DNA of 64,000 nt from Methylosinus sporium (GTDB lineage: Bacteria; Pseudomonadota; Alphaproteobacteria; Rhizobiales; Beijerinckiaceae): contig NZ_PUIV01000001.1 of NCBI RefSeq assembly GCF_003113265.1, positions 124,001-188,000 of the forward strand, written 5' to 3'. The notes under the pieces were generated by a model that did not search any database, was not told the DNA's origin, and was given only the letters and a program-made list of their open reading frames with translations. The translations under genes were made by a program, and so were the position numbers. Positions 33,254 through 42,363 of this stretch are shown here, piece after piece. Each line of letters begins with the position of its first letter. Positions within the stretch are counted from its first letter, which is position 1.

Positions 33254-34204
33254 ATGGCGGGCCGCTTTCGCCTCGCGACTTTCAACATAGAGAATTTGGA
33301 CTGGTCGCCTTCGGCGCAGGACGAATTCGAGCGGCGCCTCGCCGTGTTGCGGCCGCAGCTCGCCGCCATCGACGCCGATATTCTCTGCCTTCAGGAAGTC
33401 GACGCGCAGCGTCCGAGCGCGCATGAGCCGCGCCGCTTCGTCGCGCTCGACCGCCTCGTCGCGGGCGGCGGCTACGAGCGTTTCTTCCGCGCGACGACAT
33501 TGCGGCCGGGCGGAGATGCGCCGGCGGACATCCATAATCTCGCCCTGCTCTCGCGCTGGCCGATCGTCGAGCGGCGCCAGCTCTTTCACGACATTGTCGC
33601 GCCCTGGCGCTGGACGCCGCCCGCCGATCACGCTGTCGCCCAGCCCATCGATATTTTGTTCGAACGTCCAATTCTCTATGCGCGCATCGCGCTTCCAGGC
33701 GGCGCGGCCTTGCATGTGCTCGATCTGCATTTGCGCGCGCCGCGCGCCGTGCCTCTGCCGGGAGAAGCGGATCGCAGAGCCGGTCGCGCCTATGCGGAGG
33801 GGCAATGGCTCGCCGCGCAAAAGCGCGAAGGGCAGGCGCTGGAGGCGCGGCTCTTCGTCGATCGGATATTCGATGCGGAAAGCGCGCCGCTCATCGCGCT
33901 CTGCGGCGATCTCAACTGCGACGCCTATGACGCGCCCGCGCGCATATTATGGGGCGCGGAAGAGGCAGCGGACGGGCCGCGCAGCCTGACGCCGCTCGCC
34001 CTGCGTATCGCGGAGCCGGCGCGCTTCACCGTGATTCACGCGGGCAGAAAGACGCTTCTCGACCAGATAATGGCCTCGCCCGCGCTGGCGGCGCGTTGCG
34101 AGGGCGTGACGATATTGAATCAGGGCCTCGCCGACGAAGCGACGGCGCCGGACCCGATCCTCGGATCGCTCCACGCGCCGCTCGTCGCGCGCTTTCGCTT
34201 GTGA
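33254..34204 (+). CDS. Endonuclease/exonuclease/phosphatase-fold protein
   Basis: A 316-residue enzyme of the EEP superfamily. The metal and catalytic motifs are FNIENLD at the N-terminus, LCLQEVD (Glu ligand), HVLDLHLRAP, GDLNCDAYD (Asp/Asn), and LHAPLVARF with the last His. The group includes nucleases and phosphodiesterases; the substrate is not predictable. It has no export signal. It ends next to the convergent DUF3775 gene with no gap. Confidence 0.88.
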   Translation: MAGRFRLATFNIENLDWSPSAQDEFERRLAVLRPQLAAIDADILCLQEVDAQRPSAHEPRRFVALDRLVAGGGYERFFRATTLRPGGDAPADIHNLALLSRWPIVERRQLFHDIVAPWRWTPPADHAVAQPIDILFERPILYARIALPGGAALHVLDLHLRAPRAVPLPGEADRRAGRAYAEGQWLAAQKREGQALEARLFVDRIFDAESAPLIALCGDLNCDAYDAPARILWGAEEAADGPRSLTPLALRIAEPARFTVIHAGRKTLLDQIMASPALAARCEGVTILNQGLADEATAPDPILGSLHAPLVARFRL

Positions 34205-34606
34205 CTATTGTCGATCGTCCTCGAAGCCTTCGCAGCTCTCGTCGAATTCGTCGAGTCCCGCTTCGAGATAGCTCGCGAGCAGCGGAATGCCGAGCAGATA
34301 TTTCGACGTCGGGCCTTTGCGCCGCTCCTTCGCCTGAATGACGGCGGAATCCCAATCATCGGCGGTGAAATCGCCGCGCCCCACCCAGCAGAGCGCGACC
34401 AGCTCCGCCTGCTCGTCGTCATCCATCGCCTCGATGAATTCGACGAGCTCGCGGCGATTGGGCGACCAGCCTTCTTCCGTCAGCACGCTCACGAATTTAT
34501 CGTCGGATGGATTGGACGCGTCGGGCCGCATTCCTTCATCCTCGGCCTCGAGCTCGCGCGCTTTGACGATGACGAAACACACTTTGTCGGTATTGATCTC
34601 CGGCAT
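34205..34606 (-). CDS. DUF3775 protein
   Basis: A 133-residue acidic protein with a pattern seen in alphaproteobacterial DUF3775: INTDKVCFVIVKARELEAED, an aspartate-rich middle and QAKERRKGPTSKYLLGIPLL. Function unknown. Its start lies 4 bp after the nicotinamidase stop on the same strand, so the two are co-transcribed. Confidence 0.85.
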   Translation of the reverse strand: MPEINTDKVCFVIVKARELEAEDEGMRPDASNPSDDKFVSVLTEEGWSPNRRELVEFIEAMDDDEQAELVALCWVGRGDFTADDWDSAVIQAKERRKGPTSKYLLGIPLLASYLEAGLDEFDESCEGFEDDRQ

Positions 34607-34609
34607 GGC

Positions 34610-35218
34610 TCATATCCTCGATAGGTGATCGACATCTTGGGGGGAGCGCGACGACTCGATCACCGTCACGCCCGCGGCGCGCATTTCCGCGCGCGCACTC
34701 TCGCCGCCCTCTCGCGTCACCGGACGAGTGGCGGCGCGCAGAACATGGGTCTCGAAACCGAGCCGCGCGGCGTCGATCGCGCTGCATTTCACGCAGAAAT
34801 CCTCGGCGAGGCCGACGACGAAAATGCGATCGATCGCGCGTCGGCGCAGCTCCTCGGCGAGGCTGGTGCCGTCGAAATCGGAATATTGCTCGCGCTCGGG
34901 ACGCTTGGCCTTGGAGACGAACAGCACGCCCGCCGGCAGGCGCAGCTGCGGATGAAATTCCGCGCCTCTGGTGCCACGCACGCAATGCTGCGGCCAATCG
35001 CCGCCCTGGGCGGCAAAGCTGATATGATCCGGTGGATGCCAATCGCGCGAGACGATGATCTGCGTTCCCGACTTGCGCGCTTCGTCGACGAGATCATTCA
35101 CGACGGGAAGAATCTCTTCGGCGTGCGGAACCGCGAGCTTGCCGCCCGAAAAAAAGTCGAGCTGCAGATCGACGATCAGCAGAGCGTCGGTCGAGCGCAG
35201 CCCTATCTTCTTTCTCAT
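34610..35218 (-). CDS. pncA: Nicotinamidase (isochorismatase fold)
   Basis: The 202-residue enzyme converts nicotinamide to nicotinate for NAD salvage. The catalytic triad is visible: Asp in LLIVDLQLDFF, Lys in VSKAKRPE and Cys in GLAEDFCVKCSA; the metal site is SRDWHPPDHISF. The ATG at 35218 is preferred to the longer frame. The product would feed the nicotinate phosphoribosyltransferase encoded at 36263-37639. The gene overlaps nothing and is divergent from the kinase-like gene at 35233. Confidence 0.94.
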   Translation of the reverse strand: MRKKIGLRSTDALLIVDLQLDFFSGGKLAVPHAEEILPVVNDLVDEARKSGTQIIVSRDWHPPDHISFAAQGGDWPQHCVRGTRGAEFHPQLRLPAGVLFVSKAKRPEREQYSDFDGTSLAEELRRRAIDRIFVVGLAEDFCVKCSAIDAARLGFETHVLRAATRPVTREGGESARAEMRAAGVTVIESSRSPQDVDHLSRI

Positions 35219-35232
35219 CGCGACCTCCTCCG

Positions 35233-36279
35233 ATGAAGCCGCACATGCTTTCGGATCCCAGCCGAGCACAGATCGATCGCCCGTCTCTCGCCGATGAGCT
35301 GAAGCGTCTCGCCGAGCCTTCCGCCTATCCGCACGCGCCCGCGCGCGTCGATCTCCTCGAGACACATATGTCTCACTTGTTCCTCGCGGGAGACCGCGTC
35401 TACAAAATGAAGAAGCCGGTGCGCTTCGCCTTCCTCGATTTCTCGACGCCGCTCGCGCGCGAGGCTGATTGCCGCGCCGAGCTGCGGCTCAACCGGCGGC
35501 TCGCCCCGGATGTCTATCTCGATGTGGTTCCGCTGACGTTCGACGCGGGAAAATTGTCGATCGGAGGCGAAGGCGAGACTATCGACTGGCTCGTCGTGAT
35601 GAAGCGCCTGCCCGCCGAGCTGATGCTCGATCGGCTGCTCGCGAGCGGGGACGTCGATACGGGCCGGATAGAGGAGCTCGCGGCGCGACTCTCCGAATTC
35701 TACGCAGCCGCCGCGCGCTCGACGATTTCCGAGCGCGATTACATCGCGCGCTTCGTTCGGGAGCAGGCGGAAAGCCGCCGCATCATCGCCATGCGCGACT
35801 TCGCGCTCGATCATTGCGACGCAAAGGCTGTGCTCGACGAGGCCGATCGACTGCTCGTCGCGCAACAGCCGGCGCTCGCGGCGCGCGTGCGCGAAAAGCG
35901 CATCGTCGACGGACATGGGGATTTGAGGCCCGAGCATATCTGCTTTTGCGAGCCGCTGGCGATTTTCGATTGTCTCGAATTCAATGATCGATTGCGTCAG
36001 GTCGATCCTTTCGACGAGCTCGCCTTTCTCGCTCTCGAATGCGATTTGCTCGGCGCGCCGCAGATCGGCGCGGCGATCGTCGCCGCCACGGCGCAGCGTC
36101 TCAGCGGCGCGCCGCCGCCTGCGCTCTTTGCGCTCTATGGCGCCTGTCGTGCGCTTTTGCGCGCGCGTCTTTGTCTCGCTCATCTGCTCGATCCTGCGCC
36201 GCGTCGAAAAGAGAAGTGGGAGCCGCTCGCGCGCCGCTATCTCGCGCTCGCACGCGCGCGCCTCACGAACATCGGGTGA
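35233..36279 (+). CDS. Aminoglycoside-phosphotransferase-fold protein (COG2187-like)
   Basis: The 348-residue product has a protein-kinase-like fold with VYKMKKPVRFAFLDF (nucleotide-binding lysine region) and IVDGHGDLRPEHI (catalytic loop), then IFDCLEFNDRLR. In many bacteria this domain is fused to an AAA ATP-binding domain; here it stands alone. The substrate is unknown and no antibiotic link is implied. It converges with the nicotinate phosphoribosyltransferase gene and overlaps its end by 17 bp. Confidence 0.82.
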   Translation: MKPHMLSDPSRAQIDRPSLADELKRLAEPSAYPHAPARVDLLETHMSHLFLAGDRVYKMKKPVRFAFLDFSTPLAREADCRAELRLNRRLAPDVYLDVVPLTFDAGKLSIGGEGETIDWLVVMKRLPAELMLDRLLASGDVDTGRIEELAARLSEFYAAAARSTISERDYIARFVREQAESRRIIAMRDFALDHCDAKAVLDEADRLLVAQQPALAARVREKRIVDGHGDLRPEHICFCEPLAIFDCLEFNDRLRQVDPFDELAFLALECDLLGAPQIGAAIVAATAQRLSGAPPPALFALYGACRALLRARLCLAHLLDPAPRRKEKWEPLARRYLALARARLTNIG

Positions 36280-37639
36280 GATGCGGCTGTCTCGCGCGCG
36301 GCCACGTCCGCCGCGCCAGAGAGGCCTCTACTTCGCGCTCATATTCGACGAGACGCAGGCTGATCGTCACCGGATAGGGCGAGGCGCAAGGCGCGAGGCC
36401 GCGCACATCCGCCGGCAGCGCCGCCATAGCGGCGCGCGCATGGTCGCGAATGTCGGCGAGGCTCGACGGCGCCTTCACGATCTCGCCGTCGCGCATCACG
36501 GGCTCGAGCAGCGGAACGCCGGAATAGCGCTCGTCTTCGCGCGCGATGACGTCGCGCACGGCGACGCCGTCGTGGAACTGGCGGAAGATCTGCTTGCGGC
36601 CGGGAAGGCTGCGTTTTCCCGGCGAGAGCTTCATGCGCCCTTCGCCGGCGTATTCGACGAGCTTATAGGCGATGTCGAGCGCGGGCGCGTCTGTGGAGGC
36701 GGCCATTTCCGTGCCGACTCCGAACAGGTCGATCGGCGCATGGGCGGCGGCGAGGCGATCGATGCGCGCTTCGTCGAGGCCGCCGCTGGCGACGATCTCG
36801 ATATGGGTGAGGCCGGCTTCGTCCAATATGCGCCGCGCCTGCCGCGACAGCGCGAGGAGATCGCCGGAGTCGAGCCGGATCGCGTGGACGTCGAAATCCG
36901 CGCCCATCTCCCGCGCCAGCGCGACGACTTTGCGCACGCTTTCGAGCGTATCATAAGTGTCGACGAGCAGCGTGGTTCGGGGAAAAATGCGGGCGTAGGC
37001 CTCGAAGGCGGCGGCCTCCGAAGGACAGGCCTCGACGAAGCTGTGCGCCATTGTTCCGGCGACGGGAATTTTATGCGCGCGGCCGGCGGCGAGATCGGAG
37101 GTCGCGGCGACGCCGGCGATATGAAAGGCCCGTGCGCCTTTCACGGCGGCGTCGAAGCCCTGCGCGCGGCGCGCGCCGAAATCGACGATCGCGCGTCCCC
37201 GCGCGGCGAAGACCATGCGCGCCGCCTTGGAGGCGAGCATCGTCTGCAGCCCGATCTGATTGAGGATCAGCGTCTCGACGATCTGCGCTTCGCCGATCGG
37301 CGCCGAGACTTCGAGTATGGGCTCATTGGCGAAGACGGGCGTTCCCTCGGGCAGCGCGCGAATGTCGCCAGTGAATCGCAATCGCGCGAGCCAGTCCAGA
37401 AACTCCGTCGGAAAAGAGCCGAGCGAAGCGAGATAGCGCAAATCGTCGTCGTCAAAGCGAAGCGCTCGCAGCTCTTCGAGCAGATCGGCGAGGCCGCAGG
37501 CGAGCAGGAAATTGCGCTCCTGCGGCAGGCGCCGCACGAAGAGGCCGAAGCTGGCGCGGCGCTCCGCCATGCCGAGCTCGAAATAGGCGCGCAACATGGC
37601 GATCTCATAGAGATCGACGAAGAGAGCAGAGGCCGTCAT
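36263..37639 (-). CDS. pncB: Nicotinate phosphoribosyltransferase
   Basis: A 458-residue enzyme joining nicotinate and PRPP to nicotinate mononucleotide. It has the N-terminal YEIAMLRAYFELGM motif, KAARMVFAARGRAIVDFGARRA, IPVAGTMAHSFVEAC and IRLDSGDL, all typical. Its start overlaps the stop of the PRPP synthetase by 4 bp, so substrate and user enzymes are co-translated. With pncA next door this forms a complete two-step nicotinamide salvage. Confidence 0.93.
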   Translation of the reverse strand: MTASALFVDLYEIAMLRAYFELGMAERRASFGLFVRRLPQERNFLLACGLADLLEELRALRFDDDDLRYLASLGSFPTEFLDWLARLRFTGDIRALPEGTPVFANEPILEVSAPIGEAQIVETLILNQIGLQTMLASKAARMVFAARGRAIVDFGARRAQGFDAAVKGARAFHIAGVAATSDLAAGRAHKIPVAGTMAHSFVEACPSEAAAFEAYARIFPRTTLLVDTYDTLESVRKVVALAREMGADFDVHAIRLDSGDLLALSRQARRILDEAGLTHIEIVASGGLDEARIDRLAAAHAPIDLFGVGTEMAASTDAPALDIAYKLVEYAGEGRMKLSPGKRSLPGRKQIFRQFHDGVAVRDVIAREDERYSGVPLLEPVMRDGEIVKAPSSLADIRDHARAAMAALPADVRGLAPCASPYPVTISLRLVEYEREVEASLARRTWPRARQPHLTRCS

Positions 37640-39153
37640 GGGGCGCCTTTCGGACCAGCGTCGAGCAATTCGTCAATGGAGCCGCCGCTGTGCAGACAGA
37701 CGATCGCTTCGGCGAGCAGCGTCTCGACGCCGAGCGTGACGAGGCGTCCACGCAGACGCAGCGCGGCGGCCTGGCTCGGCGCGACAGTGTCGGTGACGAC
37801 GATCTCCTCGATCGGCGCCTCGCGCAGCGCGGCCTCGGCGTCGCGCGCGAATAGCGCATGGGTCGCGGCGAGGAATATGCGCGTCGCGCCATTGGCTCGG
37901 CAGGCGCGCGCGGCGCGCGCCATGGTGGCGCCGCTGCTGATGAGATCGTCGAGAATGACGACGGCGCGGCCGGCCACATCGCCGGCGAAAATCTCGCCGG
38001 TGATCTCGCCCATGCTGCGATGCTTGTCCATGAAGCCTTTGGCGACCGGCCGCGCGAGAATGGTCTCCAAGCGCTGCCGAAACAGCTCGGCGCGCTTCTC
38101 GCCGCCGAGATCGGGCGAGACGACGGCGACCGGATCGGCGCCGAGCCGATGCGCGAAATAGCGCGCGAACAAGGCTTGCGCGTCGAGCGCGACGCTTTCG
38201 ATGCGGAAGGCGTTCTCGAAGGCCGCGACATTATGCGCGTCTATGGTCGCGATGCGATCGGCGCCGACGCTCTCCAGCAATTGCGCGACATAGCGCGTCG
38301 CGACAGGATCGAGCGGCTTGGTGCGGCGATCCTTGCGCGCATAGCAGAGATAAGGGGCGACGGCGGTGATGCGCGCGGCGCCGGCGTCGCGCAGCGCGCC
38401 GATGAAGAAGAGAAGGCGCAGGAGCTTGTCGGCGCCGCTGTCGCCCGTCTCTCCCTCGAGGCTCGAGAGGACATAGACATCCTTGTCGCGCACGCCGACG
38501 AGCGGCCGGACCTTGCGCTCGCCGTCCTCGAAGCGGCGCTCTTCATGCGGCGCGAGCGAGCAGCCCATTTCATGCGCGATTCGTTCGCCGAGCGCGCGGC
38601 TCGAGCCGAGCGCGAATAGGAGGATTTGCTCGTCGCTCTGAGCGGGCGGCTCGCGCGATGGCGCCGGCGTTTCATAGCGCTCTATGTTCAGCGCGCCGAG
38701 CACGGCGCCGAGCGTTCCGTCGGCGAGCGCGAGCGGCGCGGCGAGGAGCTCGACGCCGGCGCGATCGCGGCCTTTTGCGACGAGCGTGAATTCGACGAGC
38801 GCCGGCTCGCCGGCGCGCAGGACTTCGTCGAAGAGCCGGCGCAGGCGCACGGCGCCGCGTCGATTGGGCGCTTCGCTCAAGCGCGCGCCGTCCGCCACCG
38901 CGCCGAGCAGGGCGGCGGCCGCCTTGGCGCCGATGACGATCTCATAATCGCGCGCGTCGGGAACGGCGCGAAAGGCGAAGCCGCAATGGCGCAGATCCGC
39001 GACGACATCGGCGAAGGTCGGAGCGACGCCGCGGCGCGACGTCAGCCAATGGTCGAGCGCGTGCTTCGTCTGAACGCCGATCGGGCGCGGCGCGAAATCG
39101 AGGCGCTCGAAGAGACGCTTCAGAAAGGGTCGCGTCTCGGCCAGCGTCGTCAT
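37636..39153 (-). CDS. Ribose-phosphate pyrophosphokinase with N-terminal PAS-like domain
   Basis: The ATG at 39153 gives 505 residues. The C-terminal 310 residues are a full PRPP synthetase: RRFEDGERKVRP, CYARKDRRTKPLDPVATRY, TIDAHN, VVSPDLGGEKRA and the PRPP loop VVILDDLISSGAT. The first 185 residues are extra: an arrangement like the PAS domains of alphaproteobacteria (FRAVPDARDYEIVIGAKAAA, LFDEVLRAGEPALVEFTLVA, LADGTLGAVLGALNIER). A sensing input onto PRPP synthesis is inferred. It sits between a hydrolase gene and pncB with 4-bp overlaps on both sides. Confidence 0.88.
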   Translation of the reverse strand: MTTLAETRPFLKRLFERLDFAPRPIGVQTKHALDHWLTSRRGVAPTFADVVADLRHCGFAFRAVPDARDYEIVIGAKAAAALLGAVADGARLSEAPNRRGAVRLRRLFDEVLRAGEPALVEFTLVAKGRDRAGVELLAAPLALADGTLGAVLGALNIERYETPAPSREPPAQSDEQILLFALGSSRALGERIAHEMGCSLAPHEERRFEDGERKVRPLVGVRDKDVYVLSSLEGETGDSGADKLLRLLFFIGALRDAGAARITAVAPYLCYARKDRRTKPLDPVATRYVAQLLESVGADRIATIDAHNVAAFENAFRIESVALDAQALFARYFAHRLGADPVAVVSPDLGGEKRAELFRQRLETILARPVAKGFMDKHRSMGEITGEIFAGDVAGRAVVILDDLISSGATMARAARACRANGATRIFLAATHALFARDAEAALREAPIEEIVVTDTVAPSQAAALRLRGRLVTLGVETLLAEAIVCLHSGGSIDELLDAGPKGAP

Positions 39154-39806
39154 GCGAACCTCTCGCTGTGATCGCGCCGCGTCAGCTTCTCGGCGAACCA
39201 TGTCGCGGCCAGTGCGACGACCTGCTCCAGAGTTCCAGGCTCCTCGAACAAATGTGTCGCTCCGGGCACGATGTCGAGGCGGGCGTCGGGCAGACGTCCC
39301 GCGGCCGTGCGATTGAGATTAAGAACTTGCGAATCGAGACCGCCGACGATGAGCAATGTCGGCGCGTGCGCTCGCGCCAAAGCCTCGCCCGCGAGATCGG
39401 GCCGACCGCCGCGCGAAACGATCGCCTGCACGTTTTGCGAACGCTCCGCCGCCGCCATGAGCGCCGCCGCCGCGCCCGTGCTCGCGCCGAAGAGGCCGAT
39501 CGGCAATTCACAGAGCAGAGGCTCGTCCGCAGCCCAGTCGATCGCCTCGACGACGCGCTCGGCGAGCAGAGGGATGTCGAAGACATTGCGGCGATCCTGC
39601 GCTTCGGCCTCGGTCAGGAGATCCAGCAGCAGCGTCGCAAAGCCGCGCTCATGCAATGCTGCGGCGACGAAGCGGTTGCGCGGGCTGAATCGCGAGGAGC
39701 CCGAGCCATGGACGAAAATCACCAGTCCGCGCGCCTGTTGCGGAATGGCCAGCGCAGCGCCGAGGCGATACTGGCCGATGGCGACCTCCGATTCCACGAT
39801 GGTCAT
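39150..39806 (-). CDS. Alpha/beta hydrolase, dienelactone-hydrolase type
   Basis: About 218 residues with the hydrolase motifs VIFVHGSGSSRFSPRN, LFGASTGAAAALMAA (a Ser nucleophile in G-A-S-T-G) and GATHLFEEPG (catalytic His); the Asp lies in GGLDSQVL. The ATG at 39806 has GAAGG at a good distance; an ATG nine bases earlier is also possible. Such hydrolases often accompany phosphoribosyltransferases in stress clusters, as here. Overlaps the PRPP synthetase start by 4 bp. Confidence 0.88.
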   Translation of the reverse strand: MTIVESEVAIGQYRLGAALAIPQQARGLVIFVHGSGSSRFSPRNRFVAAALHERGFATLLLDLLTEAEAQDRRNVFDIPLLAERVVEAIDWAADEPLLCELPIGLFGASTGAAAALMAAAERSQNVQAIVSRGGRPDLAGEALARAHAPTLLIVGGLDSQVLNLNRTAAGRLPDARLDIVPGATHLFEEPGTLEQVVALAATWFAEKLTRRDHSERFA

Positions 39807-39925
39807 GACGCGCATCCTTCGTCGTCGCTGCCGCGCATGATGCGCTCTCGCGCCCGCCCTATCTAACTATCGCGCCGCCGCGCGAGCGTCGGCGAAATTC
39901 GCGTCACGAGGACGGAGGCTCGGCC

Positions 39926-40492
39926 ATGCAGACGACGCCCGAAATCGATTTTCAAGGCATGGAGGCTTCGCCGCAGGCGCAGGCGCGCATCGCGCGCCAT
40001 ATAGACGAGCTCGAGACGCGCTTCGGCCGCGTCACCGCCTGCCGCGTCGTGATCAAGGCGCCGAGCGCGCGCCATCAGACGGGCGGGCAATATGAGATCA
40101 ATATTCGTCTCGCTCTGCCGGATGGGCGCGAGGCGATCGTCGAGCGCACGCCGCCGGAGGACGAGCGCTATCAGGATTTCGACTTTGCGCTGAATGACGC
40201 CTTCAAGCGCGCGCGGCGGCGCTTGCAGGATCAGGTTCGTCGGCTCGAGGGGCATGTGAAGCAACATGCCGAGCCGGTGATCGGCGTGGTGCGGCGGCTG
40301 ATGCGCGAGGACGGCTATGGATTCCTAGAAAGCGAAGACGGACTCGAACTCTATTTTCACCGCAATAGCGTCGAAGGCGCGGGATTCGCAGCGCTCGAAC
40401 GCGGCGATCGCGTGCGCTATGTGCCTGAAGATGGTGAAAAAGGCCCGCAGGCGAGCGCCGTGCGGCCGCTCGGAGAACGGGCGCCTTCGTGA
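39926..40492 (+). CDS. Ribosome hibernation factor (HPF/RaiA) fused to a cold-shock domain
   Basis: The 188-residue product begins with an S30AE/HPF domain (residues 5-105, IDFQGMEASPQAQARIARHI, KRARRRLQDQVRRL) and ends with a cold-shock domain (about 118-180, GVVRRLMREDGYGFLESEDG, YFHRNSV, GDRVRYV). HPF stabilises idle ribosomes; cold-shock domains bind RNA. The usual long HPF has a different C-terminal dimerisation domain, so this fusion would be a variant. It starts the plus-strand set of genes, divergent from the hydrolase operon. Confidence 0.87.
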   Translation: MQTTPEIDFQGMEASPQAQARIARHIDELETRFGRVTACRVVIKAPSARHQTGGQYEINIRLALPDGREAIVERTPPEDERYQDFDFALNDAFKRARRRLQDQVRRLEGHVKQHAEPVIGVVRRLMREDGYGFLESEDGLELYFHRNSVEGAGFAALERGDRVRYVPEDGEKGPQASAVRPLGERAPS

Positions 40493-40567
40493 GCGCGCGG
40501 CCCTCGCATCGGCGCGGCGCTCGATTATATCGAGCGCGTCGCGCATTTCCGCCGGAGCCGCTACGCC

Positions 40568-41215
40568 ATGCCGTTTCGTGATCGTGACGACGCCGGTCGT
40601 CGCCTCGCCGATGCGCTCGGCGCCTATGCGGGAGAAGCGGCTGTGGTCTATGCGTTGCCGCGCGGCGGCGTTCCCGTCGCCGCGCATATCGCAGAGCGGC
40701 TGAAGGCGCCGCTCGATCTCGTGCTGGTGCGCAAGATCGGCGTTCCCTATCAGCCAGAGCTCGCCATGGGCGCGCTCGCCGATGGCGGTGCGCCGATCAT
40801 CGTGCGCAATGAGGATGTGATCGCCGCGGCGGAAGTGACAGAGTCGGTCTTCCAGGCCGTTTGCGCGCGCGAGCGCGCCGAGATCGAGCGGCGGCGCGAG
40901 GCCTATCTCGGCGGCAGGGCGCGGCCAGATCCGGCCGGCAAGCTCGCCGTCGTCGTCGACGACGGCGTCGCCACCGGCGCGACGACGCGCGCCGCGCTGC
41001 GCGCCGTGCGCGCGCTGCATCCGCGCAAGCTCATTCTCGCTATTCCCGTCGCGCCGACCGATGCACTCGCCGCATTGCGCCGCGAGGCCGATGCGATCGT
41101 CTGCCTCGAACACTATCGGGACTTCGGCGCGATCGGATTTTTCTATGAGAATTTTCATCAAGTCGACGATGAAGAGGTGATCGCCGTTCTCGATCGCTTC
41201 ACGCCGCTTTCATGA
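40568..41215 (+). CDS. Phosphoribosyltransferase (type I fold)
   Basis: A 215-residue protein with VYALPRGGVPVAAHIAERL, VLVRKIGVPYQPELAMGA, and the PRPP loop VVVDDGVATGATTRAAL. It belongs to the group of unspecialised phosphoribosyltransferases found in stress loci. The gene follows the HPF fusion by 75 bp and precedes ald by 12 bp. Substrate unknown. Confidence 0.9.
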   Translation: MPFRDRDDAGRRLADALGAYAGEAAVVYALPRGGVPVAAHIAERLKAPLDLVLVRKIGVPYQPELAMGALADGGAPIIVRNEDVIAAAEVTESVFQAVCARERAEIERRREAYLGGRARPDPAGKLAVVVDDGVATGATTRAALRAVRALHPRKLILAIPVAPTDALAALRREADAIVCLEHYRDFGAIGFFYENFHQVDDEEVIAVLDRFTPLS

Positions 41216-41227
41216 TGGGAGACGCTG

Positions 41228-42343
41228 ATGCGCGTCGGCGCGCCGAGGGAAGTCAAGGACAATGAGTTTCGCGTGGCGTTGACGCCGGCGGGCGTCTATG
41301 AGCTCGTCCAGCGGGGCCATTTCGTCATGGTGGAGCGCGGCGCCGGCGTCGGCGCCGGGATTTCCGACGGCGAATTTCAGACGGCGGGCGCAGCTCTCGT
41401 CGAGGGGCCGGAGTCGATTTTTTCCTCCGCCGATCTCATCGTGAAAGTGAAGGAGCCGCAGCCGCAGGAGCGCGCGCGCTTGCGGCCGGGGCAGTTGCTG
41501 TTCGCCTATCTGCATCTCGCCGCCGATCGCGCGCAGGCGCAGGAGCTCATGATTTCCGGCGCGATCTGCATCGCCTATGAGACAGTGACGTCGCCCTTCG
41601 GCGGCCTGCCGCTGCTCACGCCGATGTCCGAGATCGCCGGGCGTCTCGCGCCGCAGGCGGGCGCGCGCTGTCTCGAAAAATCCATGGGCGGGCGCGGCGT
41701 GCTGCTCTCCGGCGCGCCGGGCGCGCCGCCGGCGGAAGTGGTGATTCTCGGCGCCGGAACAGTGGGGACGCAGGCGACGATGATCGCGCTCGGCATGGGC
41801 GCGAGCGTCATCGTCGCCGATCGCGGCGCCGAGCCGTTGCGGCGCCTCTCCGCGCGCTTCGGCTGCGCGGCGCGTACGATATTCTCGACGCCGACGGCGA
41901 TCGCAGAGCTCGTACGCCGCGCCGATCTCGTCATCGGCGCCGCGCTCATTCCAGGCGCGGCGGCGCCCAAGCTCGTCAGCCGCGGCATGATCGCGGGCAT
42001 GAAAGCCGGCGCGGTCATCGTCGATGTGGCGATCGATCAGGGCGGCTGCTGCGAGACGTCGCGGCCGACGACGCATAGCGATCCGACCTATGTCGTCGAC
42101 GGCGTCGTTCATTATTGCGTGACCAACATGCCCGGCGCCGTGCCGCGCACCTCCACTTTCGCGCTCGCCAGCGCGACTTTGCCTTTCGTGCTGGCGCTCG
42201 CCGACAAAGGGCTCGGCGCATTGCGCGACGATCCTCATCTCGCTGCGGGCCTCACAGTGGTGCGCGGCGCGATCGTCAACGCCTCCGTCGCCGCGGCGCT
42301 CGGCCTGGCTTTCACGCCGGCGGAAGCGTTTTTGAAAGCTTGA
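41228..42343 (+). CDS. ald: Alanine dehydrogenase
   Basis: The 371-residue enzyme interconverts L-alanine and pyruvate with NAD. Motifs: MRVGAPREVKDNEFRVALTP at the N-terminus, KVKEPQPQE, SEIAGRLAPQAGA, and the NAD site VVILGAGTVGTQATMIALGMGA. It ends YVVDGVVHYCVTNMPGAVPRTS, typical of Ald rather than transhydrogenase PntA. Ald supports redox balance in low-oxygen or dormant cells, which fits the neighbours. Confidence 0.94.
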   Translation: MRVGAPREVKDNEFRVALTPAGVYELVQRGHFVMVERGAGVGAGISDGEFQTAGAALVEGPESIFSSADLIVKVKEPQPQERARLRPGQLLFAYLHLAADRAQAQELMISGAICIAYETVTSPFGGLPLLTPMSEIAGRLAPQAGARCLEKSMGGRGVLLSGAPGAPPAEVVILGAGTVGTQATMIALGMGASVIVADRGAEPLRRLSARFGCAARTIFSTPTAIAELVRRADLVIGAALIPGAAAPKLVSRGMIAGMKAGAVIVDVAIDQGGCCETSRPTTHSDPTYVVDGVVHYCVTNMPGAVPRTSTFALASATLPFVLALADKGLGALRDDPHLAAGLTVVRGAIVNASVAAALGLAFTPAEAFLKA

Positions 42344-42363
42344 GGTTCCACGAGGAGCGTCAC

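Noticed and set aside
35233-36279. Aminoglycoside resistance gene
   Set aside because: The fold is phosphotransferase-like but the protein belongs to the general COG2187-like group, and nothing links it to antibiotics.
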